From Branchipolynoe longqiensis (taxonomy: Eukaryota > Annelida > Polychaeta > Phyllodocida > Polynoidae): 64,000 nt of DNA. Position 1 is the stretch's first letter, and the number at the start of each line of letters is the position of its first letter. The DNA lies in assembly GCA_030323885.1 (NCBI GenBank), contig CM059194.1:9410963-9474962 (forward strand), written 5' to 3'. The notes beneath the pieces were generated by a model. The model saw only the letters and a program-made list of their open reading frames with translations. It ran no database searches and was not told the origin of the DNA. Position numbers and translations under genes: made by a program. This document shows positions 31,327-43,200 of this stretch, piece after piece.

Positions 31327-31715
31327 CTGCTCCCCCAGACGAACAACAGGTACTGTCGTTCGTCTGAAAAAATAGCAAAGTGGGTGGGACTACAACGGCT
31401 CGCGGGTGTAGCACCTGAAAATAATAAAGACATGATCGTTTCCCGGCGCGTTCAGCGAAAAATTATCGCTGACCGTGCTGGGCGCAAATTTTACTTCTCA
31501 TTGTGTTTTTTTTTTCAATTACTTATAATAAGTGCATCGGACTTTCAGAAAATTAAAAATACCAAGTAGCTAATGACGTGGTGTACCGTATGACAAGTAA
31601 AGACAACGCGCCCGAGCGCGAATTTGTGCCTATCACAAATGTATATGGTATTAATTGGCCCAAAAGGAAGAGGACATTACTGGCGACCGGCGGGCCCCGT
31701 ATATATATAAAAAAT

Positions 31716-31900
31716 ACTCCCGACCAGATCTTACTATTTGGGCACCGTAGACTTAGATTGCACTCCCGACCGTAAAGTCACTTGTGGGCACCGTAAGCTG
31801 TGGTACTCCCGATGGAAAAACCCATGTGGGCTCCGCATAATTAAACACTCCCGGCGCATTTTCACAATTGGGGCACCGCACCACGCTTACTCCCGACCAG
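31716..31900. repeat. Degenerate 43-bp tandem array
   Basis: Units start with ACTCCCGA/G at 31,716, 31,762, 31,805, 31,847 and 31,889 (steps of 46, 43, 42 and 42). A second conserved block, TGGGCACCGYA, lies about 25 nt into each unit. The sequence between blocks is not conserved. Confidence 0.75.
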
Positions 31901-32173
31901 GTAATGGTATATCCATAAGGCGTCCCTTGGACGAATAATACTGTTGTATGTTTACTTCCGCGCCAAAACGGTAGATGGCCAACCAAGGCTTGGTCTCAGG
32001 GGAATTGACTCCTTACAGGATCTCCCTTTCATCATGAACCGCCATAGCTGCCATGTAGATATATATTTCTTATTTTGAAATTGAAATGCGTTGTGTGAGC
32101 AATGTGGTTTTTTTTCCTACTATATATTTTTAATTTCTGAAGAATATAACAGATTTTAATAGATACGTACATG

Positions 32174-32214
32174 GGTGGGTTATGCCAGCTATCGATGTTT
32201 CAGCTATGGCATAA
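32174..32214 (-). repeat. ATGCCA-AGCT palindromic element, left copy
   Basis: TTATGCCAGCTATCGATGTT...TATGGCATAA is the reverse complement of the three units at 43.77-44.03 kb. The arms ATGCCA and AGCT can pair around an ATCGAT-containing loop. Confidence 0.7.
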
Positions 32215-35200
32215 ACCCAAATAAACATAAAATGAAATAACTCTCCTAATAAAGGCATATAGGAGGTGAGCCGTGAGCCCGCTTAATATTAACAATGTGG
32301 CGCTGTAGTCGGCCGCTCGGGACCGACGCTTCCGCGTATAACAATCGACATGTCGGCGGTGTCCTGATCAAACTAATACACAAACTGCCCTGGCCTGGAA
32401 CACCGCCGACCTACCTGGATCAAGCCCCACAAAAATACTCCTGGGCGGACTTCTCGGGGTGCGAACGTACTTGGGGTGGTTGCTGCTGGCCGAAAAGTTC
32501 TTCTCCTGTTTATTCGTATCGCGAATATTAACATCAACAATAACTGTAACATGGGATATCCATAGCCGACAATCTAAAGATGGAATATTGCTTATTTATA
32601 TCCAATCTGGGTGGAAGATATATTCCGTAAAAAACGGAATATATCTGACAGAAGGGGTTGGTTAACCCGAGTCGCTAGGACTATACATCCATTACTTTTG
32701 AATACATGTCGCACAGAATCGCGCTCAACATGCTTCCTGGCAGAATTTGAATCACCTGCGCATTTTACTTGCGCCGAGCAGAATTTTATAGGAATAGAGT
32801 TATAATGTTTAAATTACTGAACGCTACTGCGCATTTTACTCGTGTACTACCCTTGACCAAATCGTGGGCTAGAAAAAATGGGGAGAATATAAAGATGAAA
32901 GTACAAGAAAACATTAAACTACCGAAAAATTTAATTACACCACGCAACCACGTACTGAACTGGACGAATCATCATGAAGAGATTTGTCGGTCCAGTTCAA
33001 GGCAAATTCTACGAGGCTGCGGGTTGTCCTAGTGATAAAATTACAGTGGAGGAAGCCCCGATAAGATTAGACGATGCTGCATCTGCAATACAATGGGCTG
33101 TTACATATACATAGACCTGGCTGCAGGGTTACTCTCCAAGGGGACAAAAACCCGCCGACCGCAAAATGCTGAGTCCGTGGGGGTGTTTCTTTCCTTATTT
33201 AGATTGTTTATTTAGAATATATTCTGCCTTAATATGTGTGTGCGGAATTTTGTCTTTCCTCCCAGCAATCCGACAGCCAGTCTAAGTATGGCAACCGCCC
33301 GACAAGGTTGACAACATGGTGGCGCTCGCGCGTCTAAGTAGCCGCTCGCCGTACGCGCAATATGCGTTGACAGTGTTTTTATTTGCTATGTTAAATTAGA
33401 GATTATTTTCGATGTTGACGACAGAAATGCGCCACAGCGCATCTCCGTACGCGTTTTATTCGCCACAAGGCACTACCGATATATGTATGAAAATACTGTA
33501 TTTTTAGGAAATGTGACCATCCGAGGCCTCGCAGAGGTCTTGTATGGACATAACATAGCTTCAATGCTAATAAAACACCTATAACCGTCAAAGCTGTATG
33601 GGTTCTTTGATGGGTTTTTTATTACTTTTTTTTTTTTTTTTACTCAATGCTGGGATTATTATTTAAAAACCGTTTTAATTTTAGTTAGGCTGGTTCCCAG
33701 ATTTTGTTCCTAATGTCTAAATCTGGATAGCTTTTACAAGTCGCTAAGTGGAATACTACAATGTCCATGTTCACGCTAAACTAGAATTTTATTCCGTCTA
33801 TCCATATTTATTTTATTTCTTTCAATATTATTTTCAATTGCAGGAGTAGGTTCCGCAGCACAGGGTATTTGTTTATTCTGAAAATTATTTAAACCCTTAT
33901 CGAATATAGTGAGAACTTTTACGCCAATTTGGAAGAGAGACTATAAAACGGACTACATTATATTACGCTATCGCAACTCACATGCTGGTGCCCTCAGAGG
34001 GAATAGGTTAATATTATACACGAATTATTAATACTTCCCCGTGATGGGGAACCATACTCCGGCATTACCGCCAACACGGTACCCTCGTGCGCAAAATGCG
34101 TACCCACTGTTGCGCGCAAATCGCGTCTCTCATCCATGGTAAGTTAACTAAGGACTACTTCTTGGATAATATGGTAAGGCTACACATATATACAATATAT
34201 TACATTGGGTTATTTACATTTAGTGTGGCCATAAGCATTTTCCGAAAGCAGGCCGCACAAATATTTATTTTTATTATCGTGGCATTAATTCCGGCGGTGT
34301 TAAATACTTTGTTTTACTTAGCTGCAATAGCTGAATTGGTTGCATGCGTGCAAATTTGGAATAGTAGCATATTATTCTTTCTCTTCCTGGCCTGGGGGAA
34401 GGTTTCATGTGGGTGGTAGGTGTTTTTTTTTTTTTAGTTAAATTTTGACTTGAATTTTTATGCAAGGAACCAAGGAATTAATTTCGCGAGCAATTTGGAA
34501 CATAGAGTTATTACAGCGATTTTTCTGGACAAAAATAATTTGGAATATTGTATTTATAATAATGATCCCTCATTTCCCCTGGCCTAGAGTTGTTTTTATT
34601 TGTTTTTATTTTTTTATTATTATTTTTTTATTTTTTTTTGCATATTGTTATGAGTATATTATTATTTGCGTTATATTTTTAGTGATCCCAATTTTAATGT
34701 TAATTTATAAACTGCCCGTTACGATTCAATTTTCTACTACAAGCTGTTGCCCTCAGAGAAAATTTATGACTAACGAAATATGAAGAAAAGATTTATTAGC
34801 TAAGATAGCGACTATAAAATTGTTAAATCTGATCCTCTGTGATACCTAATTATAAGATATTTAGATGCGGGGTGTGAAAAGATTAGTGTAATTGTGTTAA
34901 CCCGACATATTATAGTATAACATTTGCGCCCCAACCGAAATACCCGAATGTATAGGTGCCCCAAACGATACCCATTGTGGTGCCCTGGAGCGAGAGATGG
35001 TGATGGCTGGGTCCGCGAGGGTACGCCTTCCAGGTCCAACGCGTGCCGCGCCTTGGTGGATGGGGGAGTGGTCCTGGAATGCGCCTGATGCTCCCCCGCG
35101 AAACCAGCGCACGACTCCTGGTGCTAGCCACGGCTCCAGGGGCAGTGTAACATTGTGAAATTATGCATATGGAAGTAAAAGGAAAAGAGAGAATATTAAT

Positions 35201-35589
35201 ACACAAGTAATGGTTTAGCAGAGGATCAGACTTTGTGGAGTTAATTTTTAATGATTAGAATGTAGAATATGGGATAATTATGTTACTAGTGTTATACCCC
35301 TCCCCAATTAACGAATACTTCTATGGTTATATTATTATTATTTGTGTTACTGAACAGAAATTATAGGCTGAGCCTTAGTACTGGATACATAGCTGGTATG
35401 CATTAATATATTGTATAGTTTAACAATATTGTACGTTTACGTATGATAATTAAGTGGACTACGCAATGACCATAGGCTAAGCCCATTTACTGTATACATA
35501 TCTGACTATGCGTTTAAATATTGTAATGGATATCAATATTTTACGGTTACGTACTATAATAAAATACGTTAACTATAGGCCGAGCCTAT
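32215..35589. other. AT-rich interior of the 31-52 kb block, no firm gene
   Basis: Weak signals only. A 46-codon Met-to-stop frame at 32,974-33,114 (MKRFVGPVQGKFYEAAG) has balanced composition. A good donor-like CATG|GTAAGTTA is at 34,139, and a GC-rich island at about 34,980-35,160 is open on both strands. Hydrophobic frames at 34.1-34.8 kb are what T-rich DNA gives by chance. GCGCAAA-type motifs are frequent. Confidence 0.4.
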
Positions 35590-36183
35590 TTACGGTGGGG
35601 ACAGCTCGTCGTCCCGATATTCGCGAACCATATCCTCAGGAAGCCCATCCTGGAGCTCGTATGTGTAGGGCTCGCAGGCAGGCGGAAATTCGGCCACTGG
35701 GCCCAATACCTCGTCGGTATCCATCTGCTCCTGGCAGACGGTTACATCGGAAAATGCATCCGAGAACTCGCCCTCCTCGTCGGAGGTGAATACCGGCAGA
35801 GTTTCGCTGAGGGGGGTGGGCCCCCCAGGAGTTACCGGCAAGGTGAATGGAGACACCGTACCGATGTTGTCGCCCGTCGGGGCTACTCTCGGTGTCGCGG
35901 TCCGTGACGTCGGCGCTGAAGTCACGCGTACCAGTTCGGCCGCCTCGTTAAACACTTGGCAGGCGGCCGCAAAATTCCCCAGAGAGGACTCTACATTATC
36001 GGGGGCTACGACTATCTCCCTCGGAGGTGGACGCGGCTCTGGGGCCACGATTTCCGCCCTCGCAGGTGGAAGCGGCTCTGGGGCCACGGTTTCCGCCCTC
36101 ATAGGTGGGTGCGGACTAAGGGTAGGCGGAAGCAACTCCGGGCTCGCCACGGTTGACCTCCCCTTAGGGACGTTGGTTTTCCC
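35590..36183 (-). CDS. Acidic C-terminal extension of the long ORF, after an in-frame TAG
   Basis: The same reading frame as the 872-codon ORF continues for about 198 codons past a TAG at plus 36,184-36,186 (codon context CAT TAG GGG). It is Pro/Glu-rich with a repeated ETVAPEPLPPARAEIVAPEP segment and an acidic tail (TSDEEGEFSDAFSD). Continued openness and a matching composition suggest it was, or is, the C-terminus of the upstream protein, reached by readthrough or lost through a point mutation. No domain is recognised. Confidence 0.5.
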   Translation of the reverse strand, partial: GKTNVPKGRSTVASPELLPPTLSPHPPMRAETVAPEPLPPARAEIVAPEPRPPPREIVVAPDNVESSLGNFAAACQVFNEAAELVRVTSAPTSRTATPRVAPTGDNIGTVSPFTLPVTPGGPTPLSETLPVFTSDEEGEFSDAFSDVTVCQEQMDTDEVLGPVAEFPPACEPYTYELQDGLPEDMVREYRDDELSPP

Positions 36184-38802
36184 CTAATGGGAAACCACGG
36201 GAGGCGCAGTTTGCGTACGGGCAACGTATGGCCCCAGGGGTACTACCGTACGGCTCCCCGGGATCCATGTGGCTCTAGCAGCTGGCGCGGTAGATGGAGT
36301 AGACCCCCCTGCCGCTGTCGCAGAATGGTCTCCTGAAGCAGAGACCGGCGTGATTTCCTTACTCTCGGTAAAGTACGAACGGAGTGTGGACTGCGGGACG
36401 GCGGAATAATCCAAAGTCTCCGTAGTGCCATCCCACTGAAGGGCAGAAACGCCGAAAATGAAGCTGAACTTCATGTTCATCTCCTCATATTGGTGCAGCT
36501 GCTTATCAAGCTGCGCCATCATAAAGCGGTAACGTTCTTCCGCCGCTTGTGTTTTGGCCTTTTCCTCAGCCTTCGTTCTTTCGACTTCTGCCTGAAGCGT
36601 ACTCCACATCGTCTGGGCACAAGACACTTTGACTGCGTCCAGACGATTGATCCAAAACGTCGCCATGGGACCTACCGCAACAGATTCCGGGCCGGAGTCC
36701 CGTTCGAGGACTTCGTGGACGGAGGGTGGTAAGCAGTTATACCGCTCGATAAGGCGCTTCTTTGCAGCCGGGGATAAATCTGGCTGGAAGGGATCGCCCT
36801 CACTAGTAGACGGCTGCGCGTCGGACGGAGCCGCGGTAGCCATCTCGGAGGCTCGTCGTTTTAAGTCGCGACGGAGCGTGGCAGATACGGGTCCCACTGT
36901 AGGCAGTGAAGGATCCAGGGGCTTGGTGCCCTTGCGTCGCGCAGGTTGGGTGGGCGCCGACATAGCTGTAGGGGCTGCCGCGGGTTTGGGTCGAAGGGCA
37001 GCCATGCGCGCACTTTCCTTCTCCCCGAACTGTTGCAGCTCCTCGCCGCGCGCAATTTGCGCCGCGGTTTTTTGTAGAGGCGGATCCTCTGTGGGGAGAT
37101 CCACCACCGCTGAGGCATACGAGATACCGGCCTCAACTTTTTCCGCCGTGAAGGGGCGGGGTTCCGACGGTTGGGAACGACCCCTATGGGTGCTGCGTCC
37201 CCGGCCAACAGGTTTGATCGGGCGGTCGACGATTCCGTCCTCTCTATCCTGCTTCTCCTGGAGACGACGTCGTATCGAGGAGAAATACGATTTTTCGCCC
37301 TGTGTGATGCCGCCGTATACGCACACCGCGATGGTGTGCCCAGTCATTGGCAATCGCAAAGTCTCGGTGAGAATTTGGCGGCCCCGTTGAACACTGAATT
37401 CAGGAATGAAAGTGTATCTACAGTTATCCGATAGAGACGGATCTTTGGCCACACGCCCCAGTTTACGAATGGTGGACTGGGGGCGCCTGTGACCCGATTT
37501 GGCGCAAATGCCGTACGACATTAAATGACGTAACATCAAACCCCTCCTGTGAGTAGAGAAGGGCTTTCCCGTCGTTCGGGTGAACGAACACGCTGCGGAC
37601 CGGTGGTCGTCGCACGACCATTTCGCCACGGTATACAGATGCTCCTCACAAATGTGACGAGCTAACACATCCCAGCGCTTAACACGACAGTTGGGATGCT
37701 TTATATTTTCCGGCAATGCAGTGCCGCGTTGCACAAAGTACATACATAATTGACACTTGTCTTTGGGGCGGAAAGTATGCCTAACAAATTTCAAATGCGC
37801 AATGTCATGGGGCCTATACGGCGACTTATTTAACCCACGAACAGCAGTGATTATCTTGTGGATCTGCTGTACGTAGGGCTGAAGGCCGGTTTGATGATCA
37901 TCAACCCAGTCTTCTACATCTGAATCCTCCCCATCTTCCCGTTGGACAGGGGGGAGGCGCAATTTGCTTCGGCCTGTAGGTGTTGGTGGCAACATATACA
38001 TGGCTAATCTACGTTCTGGGCGTGGGGGATCGAAATATCGCTCACCCAGTACAGATTCCTGTAACATACCCAATTGAGCTGCCTTTTTATTAGGGACAGA
38101 ACCAAGAGTGCGTCTATTGTACACGCAATTCACTAGATGAGGATACCTATCAGGGATAGTAGCATCTGGGATATCGCTATCCCATTTTAACTCACCTAGC
38201 TCCAGCCGTTCGAGACGAAGTGCCATCGTCCCGTAAAGTGGATCCTCCGTAGGGTCGGCTTGAGGTAAATCCTCGTCTTCCGACACGTAATCCGCGGCCA
38301 AAGTCGTTAGGGCTTTGGCAGGTACACTCCCTTCCGCCGCCGATGGGGAAGGGTTTCGCGCGGCCACACGTTCTGACGCCTGTATACGGGGTGAACGCTT
38401 TTCCGCCTCTGCTGGAGAAAGTCGAGTAACATTAGCCGACTTACCTGAAGATGAGGGGGTAGGCTCATCTTCCTGCACAGTATCCTTCAGGCGCCGTTTG
38501 GTTACCAAAGAGAATGCCTCCTCAGTCACCATGGGGCTGACATGAGGTGCGGTTGTCCCACTGTCGGCCCAAGATTGGGACACAGGGTTACTACAGGATA
38601 CTACCTTGGCCGGAGCCGCGGAAGCGTCGTCTATCACCAATGATAGACCTCTGGCTAGTCTCACCTCATGCGTGAGGAGATTCCAATCCCGGACTGTAAA
38701 CACCGATATCCTACCGGTGCTGTTCTGCAACACATTGCATACTAAAGGGTTTTTATCGGGGCCCTCACCCGATCCTCCTATGGCGGAGGTGGCCGACTCC
38801 AT
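36184..38802 (-). CDS. Unrecognised 872-aa protein with Cys/His motifs and coiled coil
   Basis: The longest uninterrupted ORF of the window, read leftwards from Met at 38,802. I do not recognise the family. Residues 1-180 are Ser/Pro/Ala-rich and low in structure. Residues 350-430 contain two Cys/His clusters: C350-x2-C353 with H383 and H388, and C397-x7-C405-x12-H418-x7-H426, like irregular C2H2 fingers. Residues 533-543 are Arg/Gly-rich (GRGRSTHRGR). Residues 735-775 form a likely coiled coil (EVERTKAEEKAKTQAAEERY). Nucleic-acid binding is a reasonable inference. It lies downstream of the same-strand gypsy gag-pol and is divergent from the SGNH gene, so it could be an accessory gene of a large element. 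The whole ORF being open argues for recent selection. Confidence 0.75.
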   Translation of the reverse strand: MESATSAIGGSGEGPDKNPLVCNVLQNSTGRISVFTVRDWNLLTHEVRLARGLSLVIDDASAAPAKVVSCSNPVSQSWADSGTTAPHVSPMVTEEAFSLVTKRRLKDTVQEDEPTPSSSGKSANVTRLSPAEAEKRSPRIQASERVAARNPSPSAAEGSVPAKALTTLAADYVSEDEDLPQADPTEDPLYGTMALRLERLELGELKWDSDIPDATIPDRYPHLVNCVYNRRTLGSVPNKKAAQLGMLQESVLGERYFDPPRPERRLAMYMLPPTPTGRSKLRLPPVQREDGEDSDVEDWVDDHQTGLQPYVQQIHKIITAVRGLNKSPYRPHDIAHLKFVRHTFRPKDKCQLCMYFVQRGTALPENIKHPNCRVKRWDVLARHICEEHLYTVAKWSCDDHRSAACSFTRTTGKPFSTHRRGLMLRHLMSYGICAKSGHRRPQSTIRKLGRVAKDPSLSDNCRYTFIPEFSVQRGRQILTETLRLPMTGHTIAVCVYGGITQGEKSYFSSIRRRLQEKQDREDGIVDRPIKPVGRGRSTHRGRSQPSEPRPFTAEKVEAGISYASAVVDLPTEDPPLQKTAAQIARGEELQQFGEKESARMAALRPKPAAAPTAMSAPTQPARRKGTKPLDPSLPTVGPVSATLRRDLKRRASEMATAAPSDAQPSTSEGDPFQPDLSPAAKKRLIERYNCLPPSVHEVLERDSGPESVAVGPMATFWINRLDAVKVSCAQTMWSTLQAEVERTKAEEKAKTQAAEERYRFMMAQLDKQLHQYEEMNMKFSFIFGVSALQWDGTTETLDYSAVPQSTLRSYFTESKEITPVSASGDHSATAAGGSTPSTAPAARATWIPGSRTVVPLGPYVARTQTAPPVVSH

Positions 38803-38826
38803 GCCTGATCGCTTGCGCGATCAGGC
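38803..38826 (-). promoter_or_regulatory. Perfect hairpin abutting the start codon of the long ORF
   Basis: In the mRNA sense, GCCTGATCGC, loop GCAA, GCGATCAGGC: a 10-bp perfect stem with a GNRA tetraloop. Its last base is directly followed by the ATG at 38,802-38,800. Such a structure would be expected to affect initiation. Confidence 0.6.
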
Positions 38827-40238
38827 CTGTCCCCGGTCAAACACCACTTAGTGTGATTGTTTACATCACTCTTTTTTTCTCTTTTTACGCTAACCGATAA
38901 GCCAAAACGCGCACCCAACGATCCCCCTCACTCAGGTAGCTGCCCACCAGGGAGAGTACCCAACCTACTACAAAGTAGGCTGGCAAAAACCGAAGGGCTT
39001 GCCGAATTTTTTTGGAGTCTGCACCCAGTGGAGGCTGAGTGAAGACTGAAGTTCAGAACGGCCTTGCTAGCCACGAGTGCGCGGCAGCGCGTTCCTGCTA
39101 GTCGTCGACCAATGGCAACCTCGCGTTTGGGCGGGAAACTCCGAGCTGACCCGGTTCCCACGCAATTAGGTCACGGAGGGCCTTAGTTCTCCATGGCAAC
39201 GGGGTCGCCTGCACCAGGCTTCCCCTTCTTAGAACGAATTCGTATGACATACTGAAATCGTGTGTTGCGCCGACATTTAACCTAATATAGTGCTTATAAT
39301 CTATAAAAGAGCGCAATTATGATGTTATTCTTCACCTTTTAAATTTAATACGACTTTATCGATAATGATTTCCTGATATTTTTTTTTTACGTGGCCGAAA
39401 TGGTGTTGTCAACTCGATCCGTTCGTAATATCACCAACACGGGTTCATTTTTGTTTGGCATTGTTCCGGTTGATCATAGTACAAATAAGGGTGTTAGGGA
39501 GCTGAAACCCAGATTACGTTGCGTACATATCAACCATATACCCATATTAATTCGTTAAGATATAACGTTGATACGTAAATAATATCTTTTCAGTTACGGG
39601 TTGTTTTTATCACCCGCGGTTCACGCCGAGTTTGTTTACATTCACGTATCACCTTTATAGCCTACGCCGAGTGGAATGATTACTCGTATCCAGATAGTAC
39701 ACTTATAGTGTATGCAATGTAATACTTCGTTTATTTATTCTTCTTATCACGCATTTCTTGTTAGTTATAGCTATAGTTTGGAACGTACGCCAAAGTAAAC
39801 AACGTGACGTGACGTCACACGCAGATAGTCCCCGGTGGCGGTTCCGAGGGATTTATACGCCACGGTGAACTGTTCGCGAAACGCGTACGCCCCCATCACT
39901 ACCTATGCATGCGCCGTGCGCAAATTGCGTGCTGGTCTTTGCAGCAATTTCTTATTATACCTCGCCTGTTGGGCGTTCCTAGAACAAATGGCTTCCAGTA
40001 TTTATTTTCTCTCTGTTCTCCTCGTCCTGTCAAATGCTCCCATATCACTCCCTCCGGAAATAAACACCTGAAAACACACGTAAAGATATTACGACGTACC
40101 GCGTCATTAGGCCCAGCTGGGCGGTTGAGAGAATGTCTTTTTTTTAAGAGCGCCGCGCGTGGCCTTGCGGCACAGTTTACTGTACCAGCGTAGCGACCAC
40201 ACGTCAGGCTTATAGAACTCCACGATCCCCATTTTAAA
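38827..40238. promoter_or_regulatory. Divergent intergenic region between long ORF and SGNH gene
   Basis: 1.4 kb between two genes read away from each other, so it must hold both promoters if they are expressed. No clear TATA pair can be assigned. GCAAATTGC occurs at 39,920. Short open frames on both strands near 39.9-40.2 kb are not convincing. Confidence 0.4.
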
Positions 40239-43200
40239 ATGCGCGTGGCGATCATATGCGACTCTCGGGGGTCAGGGCTACAACGTCTGCTCGACCGGCT
40301 CGTGGAGGAGCATGAATTCTGCGTCCTCACCAACCCTGGGAAGGGGTATATGGACGCCATGCGCCAGTCGCTGTCGCGGATACGGTAAGTGAAATACTAA
40401 GCCAGGCGCTTGTCAGAACGCAATTTTCTCATCAGAAGCCCACCTCCACGCGCAAATTCCTCACCTGTAGAACCTGTAAAATATGTGGCTGCGCGCAAAC
40501 TGAAGGGCTATCTCTCATTTTAGGGACTTCCATCTGGAATATGTTCTGCTGGCCGCGGGGATTTGTGACGTCACGTCCCGGGATAGGCGTACCCGGACGA
40601 CCATGGCGCGGGCGCCAGACTTCACAGAAATCCTCGGCGGACTGGGGGTACGGCGGGAAGAGTCCCTCTCCCTCCTCCGTACTGTCTACACGGGGAGGGT
40701 GAGCGTGGCGACCGTCCCCGGGGTCAACTTAATTGACGCCAACCACCCGGCCCGGCGGAGGTGGACGGCGACACAATATGCGGCCTACCATCGGGCGCAC
40801 TCCCGCCCACATGCGGATCAGGTGAGCCTTTGCTTCACTGTGGTGGAAAGGAACTCTTTTAAGTACGGCTCTAGTTATATTAACCCCGTAGAACCCAGAC
40901 ACAGAAATAATTGTGGAAAAAATCATCTGAGCCAAATGTTAGTCAACAGGGATGGGTAAGAACAAAATTGGTCGAATTTTTGGAAAGCAGCCATTATTGA
41001 CCAAGTTTGGCGATGTTGCACATTTGCAACATTGGGCTTTTCAGGTGGCATTTTAACATTGGTATAGTAACTGCTACAACAAAATATAACACCAATAAAT
41101 CTTGATTGAAGCCAACTATTTAATACAAACTCTCAAACTCACAAATAATGCAGTACATGCAGGACATTTTTTATCCATTATATCCAAAGTATGGTGAGTC
41201 ATTCTGTCTAACATTCTGCCTAAATGGTCCTGCTAACAGATCAGACAGAACATTATTCATCATGGTAAACCATATACCAATTGTGCTTCTCATTGAAACA
41301 AAGGCGAACATCGCACTTTACACACAAAGTGTCAGTGAAGCCATCTTTGCAGACTTTGCATCTGCCACGCTTGTTGACTTTTACGGGCATGTGTCCAACA
41401 TTGTCGTGGCGAACATCATCAGGTTGATCCACTCTGGATACCGTCGGGGAGTAGACTGTGACAACTTGTCCATCGGGCCTTCCTCTTTGTTGCACAGGCA
41501 CGTTTCTCATGATCAGAGTAGTAGCTACCGCAGCTTGGAAGTTGCAGTGTTTCAAGACATCCTTTTTGGCAATGGCCAGGTCACTGCACCGTGTCTGCGA
41601 TAGAGCAACCATGCTTGAACAAGTGCAGTGTTGACTGTATGCCAAAAGAGGTAGATGTACCATCGCCTGGCCTTCATCGGGTACTTGTACTTGGAAATGA
41701 GACTCTCTAGGAAGTCAACACCCCCCATCTGACTGTTGTACACCTTCACCACATTTGGTCGTGTGACAAGAGCGAAGTCCTTCTGTGCCTTATCCCAGCG
41801 TCTGACACTGTCTGTTGGTTCTGGACCTAGGTAGGATGAGGCTAGCAACACAGCACGATTGTCATGCTATCTCACAGCACTCACGCTGTGTGTGGTTTCA
41901 ACCCTGTAGTCGAAGCTTCCTCTTCCCTCCTTGAGAGCTTTCTCGTCCTTCAGCTGGCAGTTCTTCAGCCTGTTGGTCCATGCTGTTCCAAGGTACAGAA
42001 TGCCACGCGCTTTCAGTTTGATAATCAATGCCATGCTGGTGAAGAAATTGTCCGCAGTGACTTTATAGTTCTTCCCATCTGGAAGTGTTGAGCACAGACA
42101 AACTACCACATTTCCAGACACACCGAGGCCAAAACCAACCTCCTTGCCACCACTTCCCTGATAGACTTCAAAGTCATACAGCAGTCCTGAAATACCACAT
42201 CTACACCAGATTTTGAAGCCCCATTTGTGTGGTTTGTTACGCATGTATTGCTTCACACCGCTAAACTTTCCCTTGAATGGCATCATCTGTTCATCAATTG
42301 AATTGTGCTCCTCAGGTACACGTTTCAGGCAATTGTTGCGGAACCTAGTGAGCCACGGCCTGATCTTCCACAGTTTGTCTGTTTTGTCCTCCTCAGTCAC
42401 AGCCATGTTATCAACAAAGTGAAGTTGTACGATGATGCTCTGAAACCTGTTCCTGCTCATAATGTCTGCAACCTGCGCATATCTTGTATCAGTGGCAGCT
42501 CTAGGGGGGAGGGGCTAGTGCGGCTATAGCCCCCCACCCCATGTCTACTGTCTAGCCGCACTAGCCCCCCCCTCCCCCCCCCACCGCAGAGGAACTTCGC
42601 TGATCTCGGACACCAGACATTCACTAATATTGGACACTACACCCCCCCCCCCCCCCCACCGCTTATCAAATTTCACAGAAGGGAATTCACTGATCTCGGA
42701 CACTACCCCCCCCCCCACCCTCTTATTGCAATTTGCAGAGGAACTTTGCTGATTTGCAATAAATTGCAACCCCCCCCTTTTAGGAGTCAAGCACTCCAAC
42801 ACCCAAATCCTGGATTCTCCCCTGATAACTGTCACAAAAAGTTAAAATTAATAATTACTTGGCACGCTGAAGCGATAAAAAAAGGAAACTGACCATTTAG
42901 GACATCAGCACAAGTCAATTGCAATGCATTGATCCAGTGAATAAGATGTGTGTATGATATACCAACACACCCATGGAAACCCAGAGTTGCATATTTACAA
43001 CACAATCAAAACAGAGGTGCCTACCAAAATGCACTAGCACAAAATTGAAAGACTATACCATGTCTAAAGTCTTGAGGTATTCCTACGCCTAAAATGATTT
43101 ACTTCAAATTGATTAGATGCCTTGACATGTGTTATTTTGGTGTCTGAATCGGCGAGGTTGACTAGGGTGTTGCTTACACGGAGGCTGGCATCTTGGAAGG

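Noticed and set aside
34087..34783. Two hydrophobic ORFs resembling membrane proteins
   Set aside because: T-rich DNA yields Phe/Ile/Leu-rich frames by chance; no supporting gene structure beyond one donor-like site.
39835..40360. Short ORFs on both strands upstream of the SGNH start
   Set aside because: No domain, no splice evidence, and overlapping frames in opposite directions.
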